In this document: piece after piece, positions 36,613 through 51,606 of the stretch
Layout of the letters: each line of letters opens with the position of its first letter
Position numbering within the stretch: position 1 is the stretch's first letter
Assembly: GCA_903813345.2 (NCBI GenBank)
Contig: CAIIXF020000006.1
Span: 10,236,348-10,300,347, forward strand
Direction: 5' to 3'
Length of the DNA: 64,000 nucleotides
Source: Owenia fusiformis
Taxonomy: Eukaryota > Annelida > Polychaeta > Sabellida > Oweniidae
Position numbers and translations under genes: made by a program
The notes under the pieces: model-generated
The model's database searches: none
Seen by the model: the letters and a program-made list of their open reading frames with translations, nothing else
What the model was told of the DNA's origin: nothing

Positions 36613-39600
36613 GATACCGCAGGCAGGGTACAAAATATCAAATCATGGTGAAAGATATCACCAGTTCAAAATCTAGGAAATGCATACAGTATTTTGGATA
36701 ATCACCTCAATTTGAAAAATTTGTATTCTGATAGTCAGAGCATCTCTGTCTTACCTTCAAGAAAGGAACTAGACAAGGATGTGATCTCTCATCATGGAGC
36801 ACGAAGGGCATTGTGTTTTACGAGATCTGGGTGATATAATACATGGTGATTTTGACTGTGGATTTCTTTCAAGGGAAGATTTCTAACTGATCTCTCAGTA
36901 AGTGATGTTATCCAACATTGTCTGGTTGTGATACCACCTTACATCGAACAACTGGTCACCTCTCTTACATCATAACAGGCAGCTAGCTACATGATTGGCT
37001 GATAAAATCAAGCCTATAATAAGTGGTCCCTATGAACCAAAATAAAATAAATAAAAAGAAAATCATGTTTTTTTTATTAGGGTAGGAAAGGGGCAACATC
37101 AAAAATCTTTAAAGACAGTGAACTTAAAGTTAATTGATAATAAAACAGAAAAAGTAGTGTTACTATCAGGTCTAAAGAACAGTTTGTATACTACACTAGA
37201 TTTATGATTAACAACAACTTTTGAACCCTTCAGTATTTTTGAATGATCTTGAAACAAAGGAACCTCTTTTCAAGCCACATAAAATGTCCCTTCTAGCACA
37301 TAAAATTCATTAAAAAATAGGGTCCATTTTAATGGTTTTACTTTGACATCTATTGCCCTCAATGAACCTGAAACAAAGAAGGGTCAACATGTATCAATCA
37401 CTCTATCACCCATTTGAAATTAAGGAAGAGGGTAACTAACTTTGCTGTAAGGAAATAACTTAATACACTAGCTCCAAAAACTATGGTTTTCAAACTAATC
37501 TCAATAATCCAGTGTCATTCAACTAGTTTGAGCTAATGAACAGAGAGGGTAGGCAAAATGACTTCTATTATTATATAACCTGACTTTTGTTGCGGGTGAA
37601 CATCACATGGTAAAACAATAATACACATGTATAAGAAGCACTAACATTATTCGAGATTAAACAGGTTCATTTTAGGCTTCTACTGATGTTGAGAAAGGGC
37701 ATTGGTAGATCTAATAGAGCATTACATTCATTTTAGACCTAAAACAGCCCGAATAGACCTCATATTAAATGAGACCATCTTTTTCAAAAATGGCTTTAAA
37801 AATGAAAGGATTTTCAAAATACATATATTGTTTTTGGCCCACTTTTCTTGTCAGTTTCCACATCTCAACCTGTTAGGAGCTTATAACACATAGCAGAAGT
37901 CAAGTATTTGAACAATGCCTCTTTCCAAATGCGATTAACCACCATATAGGGAGATTATAATTAAATGCTTATAGATAACTCTGTTAAATTAATCTATATC
38001 TGGACAAGCTACAGCACAAAATATTGATTCCCTATCATAATGGTACCCTTGAAAACAATAGCACTGTTTCCTAGCATGCAACATACAAAATACATGTACA
38101 AAGGAAATTACGCACCGAGTACAGTACTTTTATTAAAAGTTATAACAAAAATATCAATATGCTAAATTCTGCTTACTTTTATACCCAAGAACACCAAAAT
38201 CCTGACTCTTGTCCATACTGAGTAATAAAGAAATTTGGGAGAATTATAAAAAGCCAATAAATCAATCTTAATTCAATAGTTAATATCTTACATCTGGCAC
38301 TATCTTGGTATAGAAGCCTTGACCTTCCTGATAAAAACAAAGAAATTGTTAATTTAGTCAACTGATTTTTTAAGGTCTTCTTCTTCATGTACAATCCTAT
38401 TGATTGTTAAGAAGACTCCACTATTTCTGCCCAAAGCATTAAAAGGAAATAAAGATTCAAAAAATAGATATACTTGTATCAAGCCCTGTGTGAGGGTGGC
38501 CCCTTTTCTCTTTAATGAACATAAGGTTGGGAAATCGTGTTGGAGGTGTGTGCCCTGAATATTCTAATCAGCTAGACCTCTACCTAGTATATGTGACCTT
38601 ACAATCATGAACGCTTCTAATAAGATCTAAATATTTATTGAAGCTCAAATGCTCAAACTCAGCCATTCAGTATTGGAGTAAAGTCATATTTTACACAACC
38701 TTGTTCAATGTTTCTTCATTCTACCAAGTTTCTTTGGTCTATTCCAAATTGTCATGATTTTATGGCCATATTACAAAATGGTTACCCTGTACTTCTGGGC
38801 ACATTTTCAGACTACATATCCTGACTGGATATAGGCTAAAACGATCTTAGTGGAACTATCTCTAATTTAAAGAGACTAGATGTGGGACTACACCTATTTA
38901 CCACTTACTAATGTGCCATAGTTTCAAGATAACTTACGAAAACAACTTAATTAAACAACTTAAGTTTAACTATGGGTGGATGTTTTCCTTCAAACAAATA
39001 TTGTTTACATGTAATCAAAATGTAACATTCTTCATACCTAGCTAGGTACAGGCCTACCTAGTAATTGAACTCAGTATTCCAGAGAACACAGCTTGCTAGC
39101 TATTCTTATTAACAAAAATAGGTTTTGAATTCTTAGATATTAGTCAATTCTAATTGATTTAATATACATAACAATCTAATATACTCATTCTTGAATGATT
39201 TTCAATATTTTGGTCCATTGAAAGCATGGTTTTTAATACTTGGGGAGTTCTCCTGGTTATCTCTTTATAAATTGGAAAAAAGACAATGAATCATCAAATA
39301 CGATATAAATTATACAGCAAACAATACTTATACATGTAACAGTATTAGTATAATAAACATCGAATGTAAATATAACTTTGTTGTAACCGAAAGACACTAA
39401 CCTGCTGAGTATTATTGAAGACAACGCTATCAAACTTTCCGTATTTTTGTTCTCGTTGGCATGGACATACAGAATGTACAAATCTCCTAAAGCGGCATGC
39501 ATCTAACATAGTGTGCTATATATATTCTGAGTGAGTCGCTCAATATTCTCGTCCTCTATACAGGGCTATTGATCACACTTTGCTACAATAGAATTGCGTT

Positions 39601-41366
39601 TTTCTCCTCTGAGGAACCATAATCATTAGATATATGTGCTATTTTCCTGATTTAATAGGCGAATCAATAAATATGGATGAATTCAGAATTAAAACATACA
39701 TTCAATATTATTGCTCCATTGCATTTCCTACAAAAGTATCATGTTATGCATACTACAGCCAGATCTCTTAGATGGTAGCATCCATAACTATTCCAGTAGA
39801 AACAATGACGATTTCATTATCTCCTTAAAAATCCGATCTCCTAAATGAAGGCATCCATGTGCTTAATCCATTTGAAATATCAATATTCACAATCTGTTCA
39901 GCAACTTCACCTTATATGCCACAAACTCTGATGTAAAATCGATAATTTTTTACAATTCAAAATCTATCGGAATTTAGCCTTGTGCAATGTTTTGCATGTG
40001 GTTGTTCATGAAATTCACGATATACTGAACTTAAGTCGTGTGGCTTAATAAGTGTGTAGCGAATAGGACAATCATTAATTTAGCATCATTGTCGGTCCTT
40101 GCATGTTTCACTAATTACTCTCCATATGTGACATTTTAAAAACTGCCAGTTATAATTCCTGTGTGATGCATACGTAGCATGTACAAATATGCATAAATGT
40201 AATCAAATTGTTTATAAAATGTCAAAATCAATCAATCAATTGAAGAAAGATATAAAATGGCGTGTGAGTTCAAAAACTCCAACTCCTCATATCAAATGCT
40301 GTGTTTTACTTGAACTGTTGTGATTAATGTCTACTGTTTCTCTAATCAGTTAATATATTCCACCTCACTTCTACTAAATGCAACACTCAACGACCCACTT
40401 CAGTATGCTAATGAACATTTTTCCCTCTGTGTTATGTATGATATTTGATTTCCAATTTCCAATAATTAGAGTGGCCTCCAATAATGAGTCACTGTTTTAC
40501 ATGTGATGACTGTTGACTTTATGACATATGTCATATATACAAATTAAGTAATTTACATAACCACATCAGAAGTCAAAATCAGAACATTAACACAGATATA
40601 CAGTCTTCATATATTTCTGTAGTTTCTTACTACTAACACGTTGCCATATGCGCCACAGTGTGGTATCATCTAACCAACAAATGAAAGAAACTTGATCCAA
40701 CAATCAATTGGTAATCTTAAAGGGCAAATAATTCATTCCAGAGTCGGAGAAAAATTAATACATCAGTACTGTATTTTTTATGAATTGACTGGAGGGGAAC
40801 ACAGGTCTAATTAGGTACCCTTTGGAAACAGGTCACATCTTTGATTGGTAAAGTAATATCTATTAGTGCCTTGTCTGAATGATATATGGCAGGACTATAT
40901 AATCAAGAATAGACACCTGTTTTGTTACGTCCTAATAGCATGTTGATTATCCCTGAAGGCTTGAACTTCATGTTTTTAATTTAGAAATCAACTCCTGCCA
41001 CTTGTGAATACATTGTATTATGAGTTGTATACAAATTTTGGTTTGTGGCACTGTAGAGAAAGATGACTAGTTTCCAGTTGTAAGTGGTATTTATCCAAGA
41101 GATCTGATAAATATCTGTAGCTGCTATAATTTCCTATTTCATTTCATTAATTTCCTGATGACAGTCTGAGCAATGAGTCTTATATTCTAGTTTCTATAAT
41201 GCTCCTAATTTTGAGGAATTCTGGAGTCAGTGTAACTTCTCTGATAAATCATTTCTTTCAGTCGCCTTTTTCTAATAGATCGATGAAACTTGGACTTTAT
41301 AAAGCCAGATCGTAGAACTATAATTGCTAATTAGTGCGTTCATGAGCTTTCTTGTTTGTAGTACGA

Positions 41367-41727
41367 TTAATCAAAAGGGTAATATTTTATGAGTCTATAT
41401 TTGCAGTCAGCCTTGTTCCTCTTATATTCCATCACTGATGTTAAACCATGGCATCTCTTTCCTTATGCCAGAAGTATCTTAATGCTTATATTCCATCTAT
41501 CAAGTACCTTACACCCAGCTAACACTTATTCAATTATACAATCCTATTTAATCAAAAGGGTAATATTTTATGAGTCTATATTTGCAGTCAGCCTTGTTCC
41601 TCTTATATTCTATCACTGATGTTAAACCATGGCATCTCTTTCCTTATGCCAGAAGTATCTTAATGCTTATATTCCATCTATCAAGTACCTTATACCTTGC
41701 TAACTCTTATTCAATTATACAATCCTA
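41367..41727. repeat. Recent 181-bp tandem duplication
   Basis: Two adjoining copies (41367-41547 and 41548-41727) start TTAATCAAAAGGGTAATATT and differ at only a handful of positions, mostly near their right ends. The two twin 76-codon ORFs at 41389 and 41570 are the same non-coding sequence read twice. Confidence 0.9.
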
Positions 41728-44352
41728 TAAAAGATTAATCCTTAGATTTTCAACCGCCTGTGTTAGTTTGCTCTGTCACGCAATTTATTCATATAGGTAA
41801 ACTACCTGCATTTTTTGAATGCAATGCAAATGTGTATGATTTATGCATATGTTAGGCATATATATTCACTATTCAGTAAGTTACACTAACAGCTTACAAA
41901 TGAGGTTGCCTTAACTGAAGTAAATTAACAGAAGAAGGCCTCAATGATTTCTCCAATGACCTTTTAGTTTGAACTACAAACACTATTAGCAGTGAATCTA
42001 ACTTCATAACTGCTGTTTTCTATGAACGCGTGTATCTCATGTGAATGTTAAGGCCAGGGTGCATGTTAGAATTTTTTTGTAATTTTGAAAAGTAAACCAC
42101 TGAATATACTAGTTATTCAAACATTCTGAAGAATTATCAACCCTCAGTTAGTAGTCTAGGTACACTAATGCATCTTTTGTGCAAGAATGAAAGATGTAGA
42201 TGATGAGTGGAATGAGTTATGTTTATCTGAAAATAGCACACGGTCATGTTTCATCAAAGCTGTGTGGTTCGCGAGGACAGAACTGATGATCTTGTTAGTA
42301 GAAGTCTAGGAGGCCTGACCAATAAACATCTGATTTATATATCTAGAAAATTTAATTTTTCAATTTGTATTTTAATCATGAAAATGATATGATTGAACAA
42401 CATCTTTATAACTTTATATGGGGTCTTAATTCTCAAATAAAAGCCAATTAACTCAACTTCAAGACAACTGAAAAATACAAATAATCCCAGATGGATAAAG
42501 AAAGAAAGAAACAAACAAACAAACAAGATTATAAACTTCATTGATGATGTATGGGGTCATACTTCAGTAGAGTTGTTTACTGCAAGGTCTAACTTCGGTC
42601 AAAATATTCTATTTTGAAAGTCATTATAGAGCTATATTTCAAAAATAGATATTCAGGTCTAAAATATCCAAGAAAAGTGATGCTAATGTTACCCATTAAT
42701 TAATGCTAGGAGTTGCTTGATCACGTAGTTCCTTATAGCTTGGAAACCAAGACATAAATCGTTATATTAATGTCAAATATGATGTATTGTACAAGTTAAT
42801 TAGGAGAGAAAATGACTTATTCCCTCAGTGAGTAAGATATAGCGCATATTGGTATCATCTATAGATGGCACTAACGTCACTTATAATCAAATACTATAAA
42901 TAAATCCCCAATATGAATGGCATCAAACAATGAATCAGAGCATTAAATCATCGCAATTTAACCAACAATCAGTTGTCTTGCATACGCCATCTCTTTCTAT
43001 ACCAAGATATGCAAGTATATATGTTCGGGAGGGGGGGCAATACACTGGCTAAATGCAAGACAAAACAAAAAACAAGTTCTATCCTTTCATACTACTTGTG
43101 TTGCTAAAAGCATTGCAAGGATATGCAGTATCATATATTGAGGAGGTCATTAAATTTTCCTTTTTTGTAAAACTAAAACAGGCCAATGACATTTAGAATT
43201 CATAATCAAAAGTTCTTGTTTCAATAAATGTTTAAACCACATGTTATCTTGATTACAAACCACACAGAATAAATAATCAACTGAACTTTTTTAAATCGAT
43301 TTATTTTCATAATGATGTCAATAAACACGTCACTTCAGAGATTAGCCTTATCTTAGATTTTTAACCTACTATTTACTTATTTGTTTATTCCTTGTATTTA
43401 TTCATTTATTTAACTTGATCTGTTGTAAGCAGAATGTAAAAATAAATGAAACAAATAATAGCAAAAATGTCTTTCGATTTGATTACAATAGCTCACCATG
43501 TGACCTAAAAACTAATGAGCTGACATAAACACAAGTGCAGATGCACTATACAAATAAGTCTCAGAAAAAGTACACCTACCACCTATAGAACCATCTGCAT
43601 TATATTTTGATTTTGAAAAAGGCTTTAATCTATGTGCATACGATTCCTATTGACTTTCTGCAAGATAAAGGTTACTGTGTAGTATGTACTCACTAAGAAT
43701 CAAATAGAACAAGTAGCCTAAGTTAACTTTTGATAAGATGCCATTTATGTCAACCTTCATAACAACAAAATATATTGGCAAGCGTATCCATAAATAATGT
43801 AATGCCGCCAAAGTGACACCTTTTATGTACAAATCACTCTAGGTCTAATGCCTTTCCTCTATATTTGGCAATAAATTATGACTTATAAAATCTATTTTGT
43901 GAAGAAGATAGGCGAGATGAATTATTGCTGATTTCAAGATAAGCCTACTAAACATGGTGAAGCAACTTGGCCTACACCCTATAATTAGTACCACAAATCC
44001 AAGGTATAGTTTACATCAGCTTGGTACTTAACACAGTTTTTGATAATAAGAAAACACATCTGTGAACAAATCACACAAAAACTCACACAATGATCAACTT
44101 AATCTGACAACTATCTATTGAAATATTGTCAGAAAGAACAATGCATACAATACATGAGATTTGCTCAAGAGGGATTTTTATAAAAAATACACCAAGCTAC
44201 TCAATATGGTGTTAATGCAAAGTCATCTTGACTGTTTTTTCTCAATATGGTGTTGAATCCTCATTTTACCTGTTTTAATCAAAATATATCTCAATACTCA
44301 TATTCAATACTCATACTCAATATTTCATACTCATACTCAATACTCATATATC

Positions 44353-44539
44353 GCAGGGTTCGGGCAAATCCCCCCCCCCCCCAGCCAAAAATTCTTTCAA
44401 AATCATGCCGTTTTTCACCATTTTGAGCACTTCTCAAGTGGTTTTAGCCATATTTGGGCCAAAATTGTCAAATGTGAACCCCCTCCAGGAAATTTTTGAA
44501 AACTGAACCCCCCCTTGGCCAATCCAGGCTACAGGCCTG
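44353..44539. mobile_element. AGGCCCGTAGCC-type short element, copy 2
   Basis: Same core as 8051-8230 (AAAATCATGC, TTTTTCACCATTTT, GTGAACCCCCT). The right end is GGCTACAGGCCT; the left end is degraded to CAGGGTTCGGGCAAATC before a long C-run. Confidence 0.7.
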
Positions 44540-47340
44540 ACATCAGATATCACAATGTTTCAAATCCAGGGTATGCTCCAGGGCAAGCAGCATACTGAAT
44601 GGTACTACATGTACATTGTATTCGGGCATTATATCACAGTACAATGCAATGGCTGGGGTGTAAAGACATTGCTCCAGTACCTAAACCAATCTGTTCAAAA
44701 TTTTTGAAGTTCAAACAGTAATTAAACATTATAGATGTTTTATTATTTTTTGATAGACTGAATAACAGTATAGTTCAAGGTATATGAGTATGTAATGCTT
44801 ATAAGATAACATGTTACACACTTCAAAAACACACCTTCAAAAGGTCAATGGATTCTGGCTATGACTTCATCATCAATATCAGCTTCAAATCTGGATGATT
44901 GACAGCTAATTAGGACCTAAAAATATATCAATGTCACCATCTCTAATGTGACTGATGCTTTGATAGATAACTTGATTGACAGCCAATAGTTTATTTCTGA
45001 TACATACAGTAAACAACTCAAACCTGAATATTGCTGGGATGCGTAAACATTGAGAGATGTTCATAAAACATACTAAAATGTTGCACAAAGTTACAAAATT
45101 CTGAAATGTTGTTAAAAATAAAAAATAAAAACAAAATCCTACATGCAAAAAAATCCTGGAGATCCCTGTTTAAAGCTTTAGTCAAACATCCAAAGCTCTA
45201 CCCACAAGAGGTTACAAGAGATAGATTTCATCTCAAATTAGAGATTTCTTAATTCTACATTTTCTGCCTATAAGTAGCTACCATGCATCAATAGTTTTCA
45301 CATTCAAACTCTCATAAAAGACTGCAAAGGATGCATTTGAGACCAATGAGATCAAATTGCTCAATATGTCACATGGTAAAACAACAAGCTAAATGGTGAT
45401 AAATACGTCATAGTACCAGGCATAGATTGACACCTGTGACATGCCTATCACTTACTATGGTCTCTCAATCACCCAAAGCCCACAAGCCACTACTTTACAC
45501 ACAATATACTTCAACATGCATACTACTATTGCTACCAGCAATTAACAATAAAAAACATTTGTAAATGCATACATTTGTCAAAGTCACTATGTTTTACTAT
45601 AATTTTTACTACTTAACTTACTCTGTTAAAACCAAGTTTATATCAATTTACTAATAACCAGATGTTTAAAAAATGAACTCATCTTTGAAAAGATTTTTTT
45701 GAAAGCAAGGATAATGACATAATGTACATATTTATATGTACATATTTATATAATTACTTGCTAACTGGGCATATAATAGACAGTGAATAGAGAGTAAACT
45801 CCATCTGTAGTTTAGAATACAAGTGCCTCTTCAATAGATACAATATAAGTGATGTTTTTCATATAGCTTATCAACTTGGCACATTATCTCATTCTGAAAA
45901 TGATATCTGATAAATCATGTATTCTATAATTTAGCATATCAACTAACAAAATGAATAAGAGTCTAATGGTGTAATATTTGAGGGATTACATACCCTTTCA
46001 TCCTATATTTTTATTCATTAGTTTTCAAGAGCATTTAATGACAATACAGTATAATTTGTAATTAATATTTTGACATTTTACCTCATTGTTTTTTAAAGTA
46101 TAGATTTTAATGAATTGATAATTTAACCTAGGCCAATTTCGAATTTTTACACTTGACATTTGTAAATTTCAAATCATTCTGCCTTTACAGCCTAAATATA
46201 TACATATGTATGTAATGGTATGCGAGAATCAAACAGTTGCAAGGGAGTAAATTGGGACATTTTCACCATTTATTACAATCAACATGTCATTTGTATTTCA
46301 TATTATTGAAACCTGCCGCATGCTAATATTCCACCCAGCTGCTATTGAAACCTCATCACGAAGATTTCAAGCATATCACTTTCATGAAAATTAATTGTCT
46401 TCATTTTATACTTTCTAGACTCATATAACATGTGCATAACAGTAGGAAAACATATGTAATAACAATGTGCCTTGGTGCCTAGGTATAGACATGGTTTAGA
46501 TTAACCTTATACTTTCCTGAATGTCACCCTGAGCCTTGTCTAAGGACCTATTAATCCCCACCCGATTTGAAGTTCAGCTGTGGATGTGGATCTAGGGCTC
46601 TCCACATTTTTCTGAGTGGATGCCCACGTAAAATAATGATGTTTTTTATAAACGTATATAATGCTAATCTAGACTGAGCGATGAAAGTTGTATCCATGTG
46701 GTGGTACCAACTTCTGTCAAATATTACCAAATGAAATGAAGAACATTGCCCTCTTTCACACTTTCAGTCTACAGTTTTAGAAATCCTATTTGGTTCCATT
46801 TTGTAGAACCTTTTATTGTGAAGATCCCTTAGAATAGTGAGAAAACTTCACATGAAGCAGCTTTTGCTATAAGTATATACCTACTCAAAAAAACGTTTGT
46901 ATAATGTTAAAATAACCACCTGGACTTATCAAGGATTTACCCTGCAATATTTGAAGCCGATAAAAATGACATGCCCTGAAGAACAACATGACAGACTTGA
47001 GTTACAACAGACTGATACTTTGCAAAGATTAGAAATAAAACAATTTGTGTTTTATTGTTTAAGAGCATGCATTGTCCAGGCAACAAACTTAACTACATCA
47101 CAAAAAATAAATGAATGGGGAATGAATTTTAATACTCCTCCTCTCTCCATCCATTCTTTCCAGCATGTGGTAAATCATTGATCAACTCTGAAGTCAAGTG
47201 CATGTCTTTTATATAATCAACAGTCTGCATTTCCAAGTACAACCAGAACAACGGCAACGCCAAAGCGTAGCGAATCCCATCGAACAGAAATGGCTGGCTG
47301 GCAAACGAAATATATAGCAAATATCATAAAATAACACACA

Positions 47341-47752
47341 TAAGGCCACCATTTTTCAAAATGGTCACCTTCTACCAAAATGTCATTAGACAGTGTACCA
47401 TGCTTATAATATTCACATACCAAATATGAACAAAATCGCTCCACCACTTTTCAAGTTATAGTAAAATACGTTAAAATGGCAGCAATTTTTCAAAATGGCC
47501 ACCTTCTACCAAAAGTGTCATTAGACAGTGTGCCATGCTTATATTATTCACATAAAAAATATGAACAAAATCGCTCCACTACTTTTCGAGTTAAAGTAAA
47601 ATACGTTAAAATGGCAGCAATTTTTCAAAATGGCCGCCTCCTACCAAAAGTGTCATTAGACAGTGAGCCATGCTTATAGTATTCACATACCAAATATGAA
47701 CAAAATCGCTCCACTACTTCTTGAGTTACAGCAAAAATTGTAAAATAACGAG
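47341..47752. repeat. Satellite-like tandem array, 135-bp period
   Basis: Three units begin near 47341, 47476 and 47611, each with CAATTTTTCAAAATGGC, TGTCATTAGACAGTG and GAACAAAATCGCTCCACTAC. The period is exactly 45 codons, so one frame (47476-47679) stays open across units. The repeated peptide has no known domain and I do not call it a gene. Related but diverged sequence continues to about 48010. Confidence 0.85.
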
Positions 47753-48033
47753 TAAAGGCCGCCATTTTTCAAGATGGCTGCCATGTGCTTCTTTAATATC
47801 TACATTTCTAGCTTTATCAATGTCCTATATAATTTTTTTACATTTAAAACATATTGCTATTACAGTTTTACATATTGCACCTAAATTACAGTAAAATCGG
47901 CACTAAAATGGCCGCCATTTTTGAATGAGCGGCCATTTTGAAAATCAGCTTTCGAGCAGAACTTCTACCCCCATAGGGTATATGTGTACAAAATATGAAC
48001 AAAATCGGGTTAACGGTATTTGAGTTATTGCCC

Positions 48034-48104
48034 GGACGGACGGACAGACGGACGGACGGACGGACGTACGTACAGACGTACGTACGGACGGACGGACGGA
48101 GGCG
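48034..48104. repeat. (GACG)n/(GTAC)n microsatellite
   Basis: Runs of CGGACGGACGG interspersed with CGTACGTACAGACG. It sits at the end of the 47341-48010 repeat and is followed by CCCTCCGAACTTCGTTCG. Confidence 0.9.
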
Positions 48105-49474
48105 TTCCCTATATCCCTCCGAACTTCGTTCGATGGGATAAATATGGATGGATGAGTAGATTTTTAAGCCATTCCTGACCCCTCAGCACTTTACCCCATT
48201 ACCCTCAATTACACAGCTAGGGGAAGCTGAATTGGGGAGTATACATGCAAATGATATAAGACTGTCCAGCAATAACAACTCTAATGACAATGTCTCCAGT
48301 ATCACTCAAACCTGTTTGAAACAACCAACATACAAATACATCAACCACTATTAGCAGTTGGACATTTTGATCAGACCACACATTGTCCAGAATCTCTATT
48401 TCCAAGTTTATAGATTGTTTATCACCAAGTATGTGTTTGTTAACTCAAGACACAACACACTACAAACATTGACAGTTTGATAAGATAATCGGGAAACATT
48501 GGCAACCACAGTACATAATCACCATTGCCCCCCATGTAAAACATCCCTCTTATTAGCTATCTGATGACTCACTATATTGGAGTAGCCTTCATCATATAAT
48601 TCTGGAAATAAAAAAAGATATCACCAAAATTGATAACAAAAAAGTTTTGAAAATCTTTGGTCTACAAAACATAATACTCGCCCTGTTTTATGTTAACACA
48701 TGGAAAGAGAGAAGAGGGAGGGTGGTGGTCAAGAGACTTGATGCAAGACTAGTACAGTAACATTATACACCTCTGAATGTGGGACTAGCCCCATATCATC
48801 CATTTTGTACAACTATCCTTCTGATTGCAGCGTGAGAAAAGGAGAGAATGGATGATATGGGGAAATTTGCATCATGATAAACCATGACATCTCAAATCTT
48901 CTCAGCCCTGAGACATGTTTCAGGTGAAACAGAAAGATGCTATGAGTATCAGAATGGGAAATTTGCATTCAAAGGGTGTATTGAGCTGAACATTTTCTCA
49001 CTTGAACTATTGGTAAATGACTGTTAGAGGGCAATGCTTACAGAACCACTTATTAGTCAAAAACATAAAATAAAAGCTTTTAAGCAGTTAGGAAGAATCA
49101 AACATTCACAATTTTAATGATCATGGCTTAATATGCATTTGTTCAAGGTTTACATCACTCATTTTTGCTAAATGCAAGCTTAACTCTGACTAACCTTATT
49201 GACAATGTCCATCTAATATTTTAATAGGATGCTTAATTCACTGATTCATATAAATCATCTTTTGTGATAATAAAGTCAATTCAAATTTATATACATGTAC
49301 TCATATAATCATCGAGAGCAACTGACTTAAGGTATTGGTTCCAAAGTACAACAAAAAAACAACAAGGAGATGCAGCAGTACCATATAGTAATATTTCACA
49401 AGTGAATGGCTCAAAATTAAAATATGAACACTTTTGCAACTCTACCATCAATTATCAATTCTTATGTTACCAGG

Positions 49475-49658
49475 CAGGCCCGTAGCCAGGATTTGCCGAG
49501 GGGGGGGGGTTCAGTTTTCAAAAGTTTCCAGGGGGGTTCACATTTGATAATTTTGTCCCAAATATGACTAAAATCACTTGAAAAGTGCTCAAAATGGTGA
49601 AAAACTGCATGATTTTGAAAAGATTTGAACTCTGTGGACCCCCCTGGCTATGGGCCTG
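49475..49658. mobile_element. AGGCCCGTAGCC-type short element, copy 3 (inverted)
   Basis: The termini CAGGCCCGTAGCCAGG and CCTGGCTATGGGCCTG are inverted. The core is in opposite orientation to copies 1 and 2. It is the best-preserved copy; the left terminus continues ATTTGCCGAGGGGGG. Confidence 0.75.
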
Positions 49659-51542
49659 CCAGAATAATGTGAACATGTTTAGCCAGCCCCAGCTATGATC
49701 ACTTATAAGGGGTTCTTGAGATTCACTGAATTTCAAAATACCAGATATCTTTGTATCTAAATGTTGCTTTATCTCTACCAAGCTATAATAAATTCACATA
49801 ATTGGATCATTCAAAAGATATATGTTCAACTGAAGTAACTAATAAGTGAGTAAGGTTAGTCTAGTCTTACCAGCTACAGACAAGTGGCATCATATGAGAG
49901 CTAATTAGCATGACAGTTGTTATTGATATATATCAGTTAAAAAGCAAATGTCAAGAGAAGTATCAGAGAAAATATCAGGTATCTTAACAACCACAGAGAG
50001 ATTCAGCTGAACCTGACCTATTGCAATAGTGTTATGTTGGAGAACTAAACAAATGAACGATATCAAATATTTTCTGGTTCCCAGGCTAATTTATAGCAAA
50101 CTGCACTTTACTTCATTAGTTTAGTTCATTAGTTGAAATTCCTGGTGAAATGAAGACATCATGCAAGTTAATATAATGTTTAAAAAGGCCTACAAAAAAG
50201 GTGTTCTCATTTCAAGGTGTTCCCATCCAGGATGTGACACAAAAATGATACAAGGAAGAGGTAATTATTAGCTCTACTAAGAAGAACTTATGGCCTATCT
50301 GCCCTTATCACATATGTCACAGAATCAAGTGTTTTCACTGACTTGTTCATTTTATTGCAGTTCTACCATGAAAAGCAGGTTAAATTTCTAGCTGAACAAA
50401 AAATGTGGAGAAAAATTAAAATACCATATGATCATAGACAATGTAAATATACAAAATATCTCCATTGAAATCTCACAACAGCTCAACAAGACAACAAAAA
50501 TCTATTCAACCAAATGAGAAAGCATGCCATAATCATACGATATGATTTCTGAGAAATGTTACAATAGAAAACAGACAGATGACAGATTAACTGAGCCAAT
50601 ATTGTATTCCTTCAATCCCATCACTTCAAATCATCGAGGGTGAAACATTTAATAGAATTGTTGACAAATAATTTTAATATGAAAAGAAAGTGAATGATTA
50701 TGTTTTTTCTTGAATATTATTTCAAGACTTGAGAATAAAAAGAATGAGTGAACACATCGGGTTTGATTGACCATATTAGGGATGGGAAGGGGTGTTTTCA
50801 ATTACATTAAATAAACATTCATTAATTACAATGTACATGTATAATTATTTTCAAATATGTGTGAATTCACACTCTACTTATTTCAATTACTTAAGGAATA
50901 TATAGTTTTTGATTAACAATCATGATAATTGAAACATATTGCTTTGAACCTGTAGATAATTACAGGTATTTTATGACCTATATTTTATATGTCATGGAAA
51001 GGTGCTTCACGTATTGTAGTTTCTTCCCAAGATTTTCCTAAAATGGGTGTAAAATTCTCAGTTTCATAATAATTTGAGTTGGTTCAAATATATGAAAAGC
51101 AGTGGGTGTAACTATACATTGCAGGCAAAATATATATGTCATCATTATAGACTCCTGAATATTTCATAAAATATATTTCCAATGCATTGGGGACATATTC
51201 TCCTATAGAAGGTTACACTATACTATTATGTGTTATGTACTATCCTGTCATAATAACAATCAAGTATACAGAATGATCAACATTACCTAGTGACTGTCAA
51301 GAAAAGTATGGCTAACCAATCCTGCAGTAGTATGAAAAAATGTGACCGTGTTATGAAGGTATTAGTTGTGATTGTGACACAATCACAATTACAAGTGTGA
51401 GTGTGGGGAGGCAAGTATGACAATATTAAAGCTAAATGACAAAATCATATCTAAAGACAAACTTATTATTAACAATAACAACAAAATTAGCAAACGAAAA
51501 AGTTAATATGAGCTAACAACAAACATGCTTTTAAAATCAAAA

Positions 51543-51606
51543 CTGTTCCAATAATGAACTGATATAATTATTAATATTAATTATGATTGATCAATTATTG
51601 GAACTG
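51543..51606. repeat. AT-rich inverted repeat
   Basis: GTTCCAATAAT at the left is mirrored by ATTATTGGAAC at the right, with AATTATTAATATTAATTA between them, itself palindromic. Another hairpin lies at 51362-51391 (TTGTGATTGTG, inverted). Function unknown. Confidence 0.55.

Noticed and set aside
47476-47679. 67-codon ORF with two repeated peptide units
   Set aside because: It is the 135-bp tandem repeat; the open frame follows from the period being a multiple of three.
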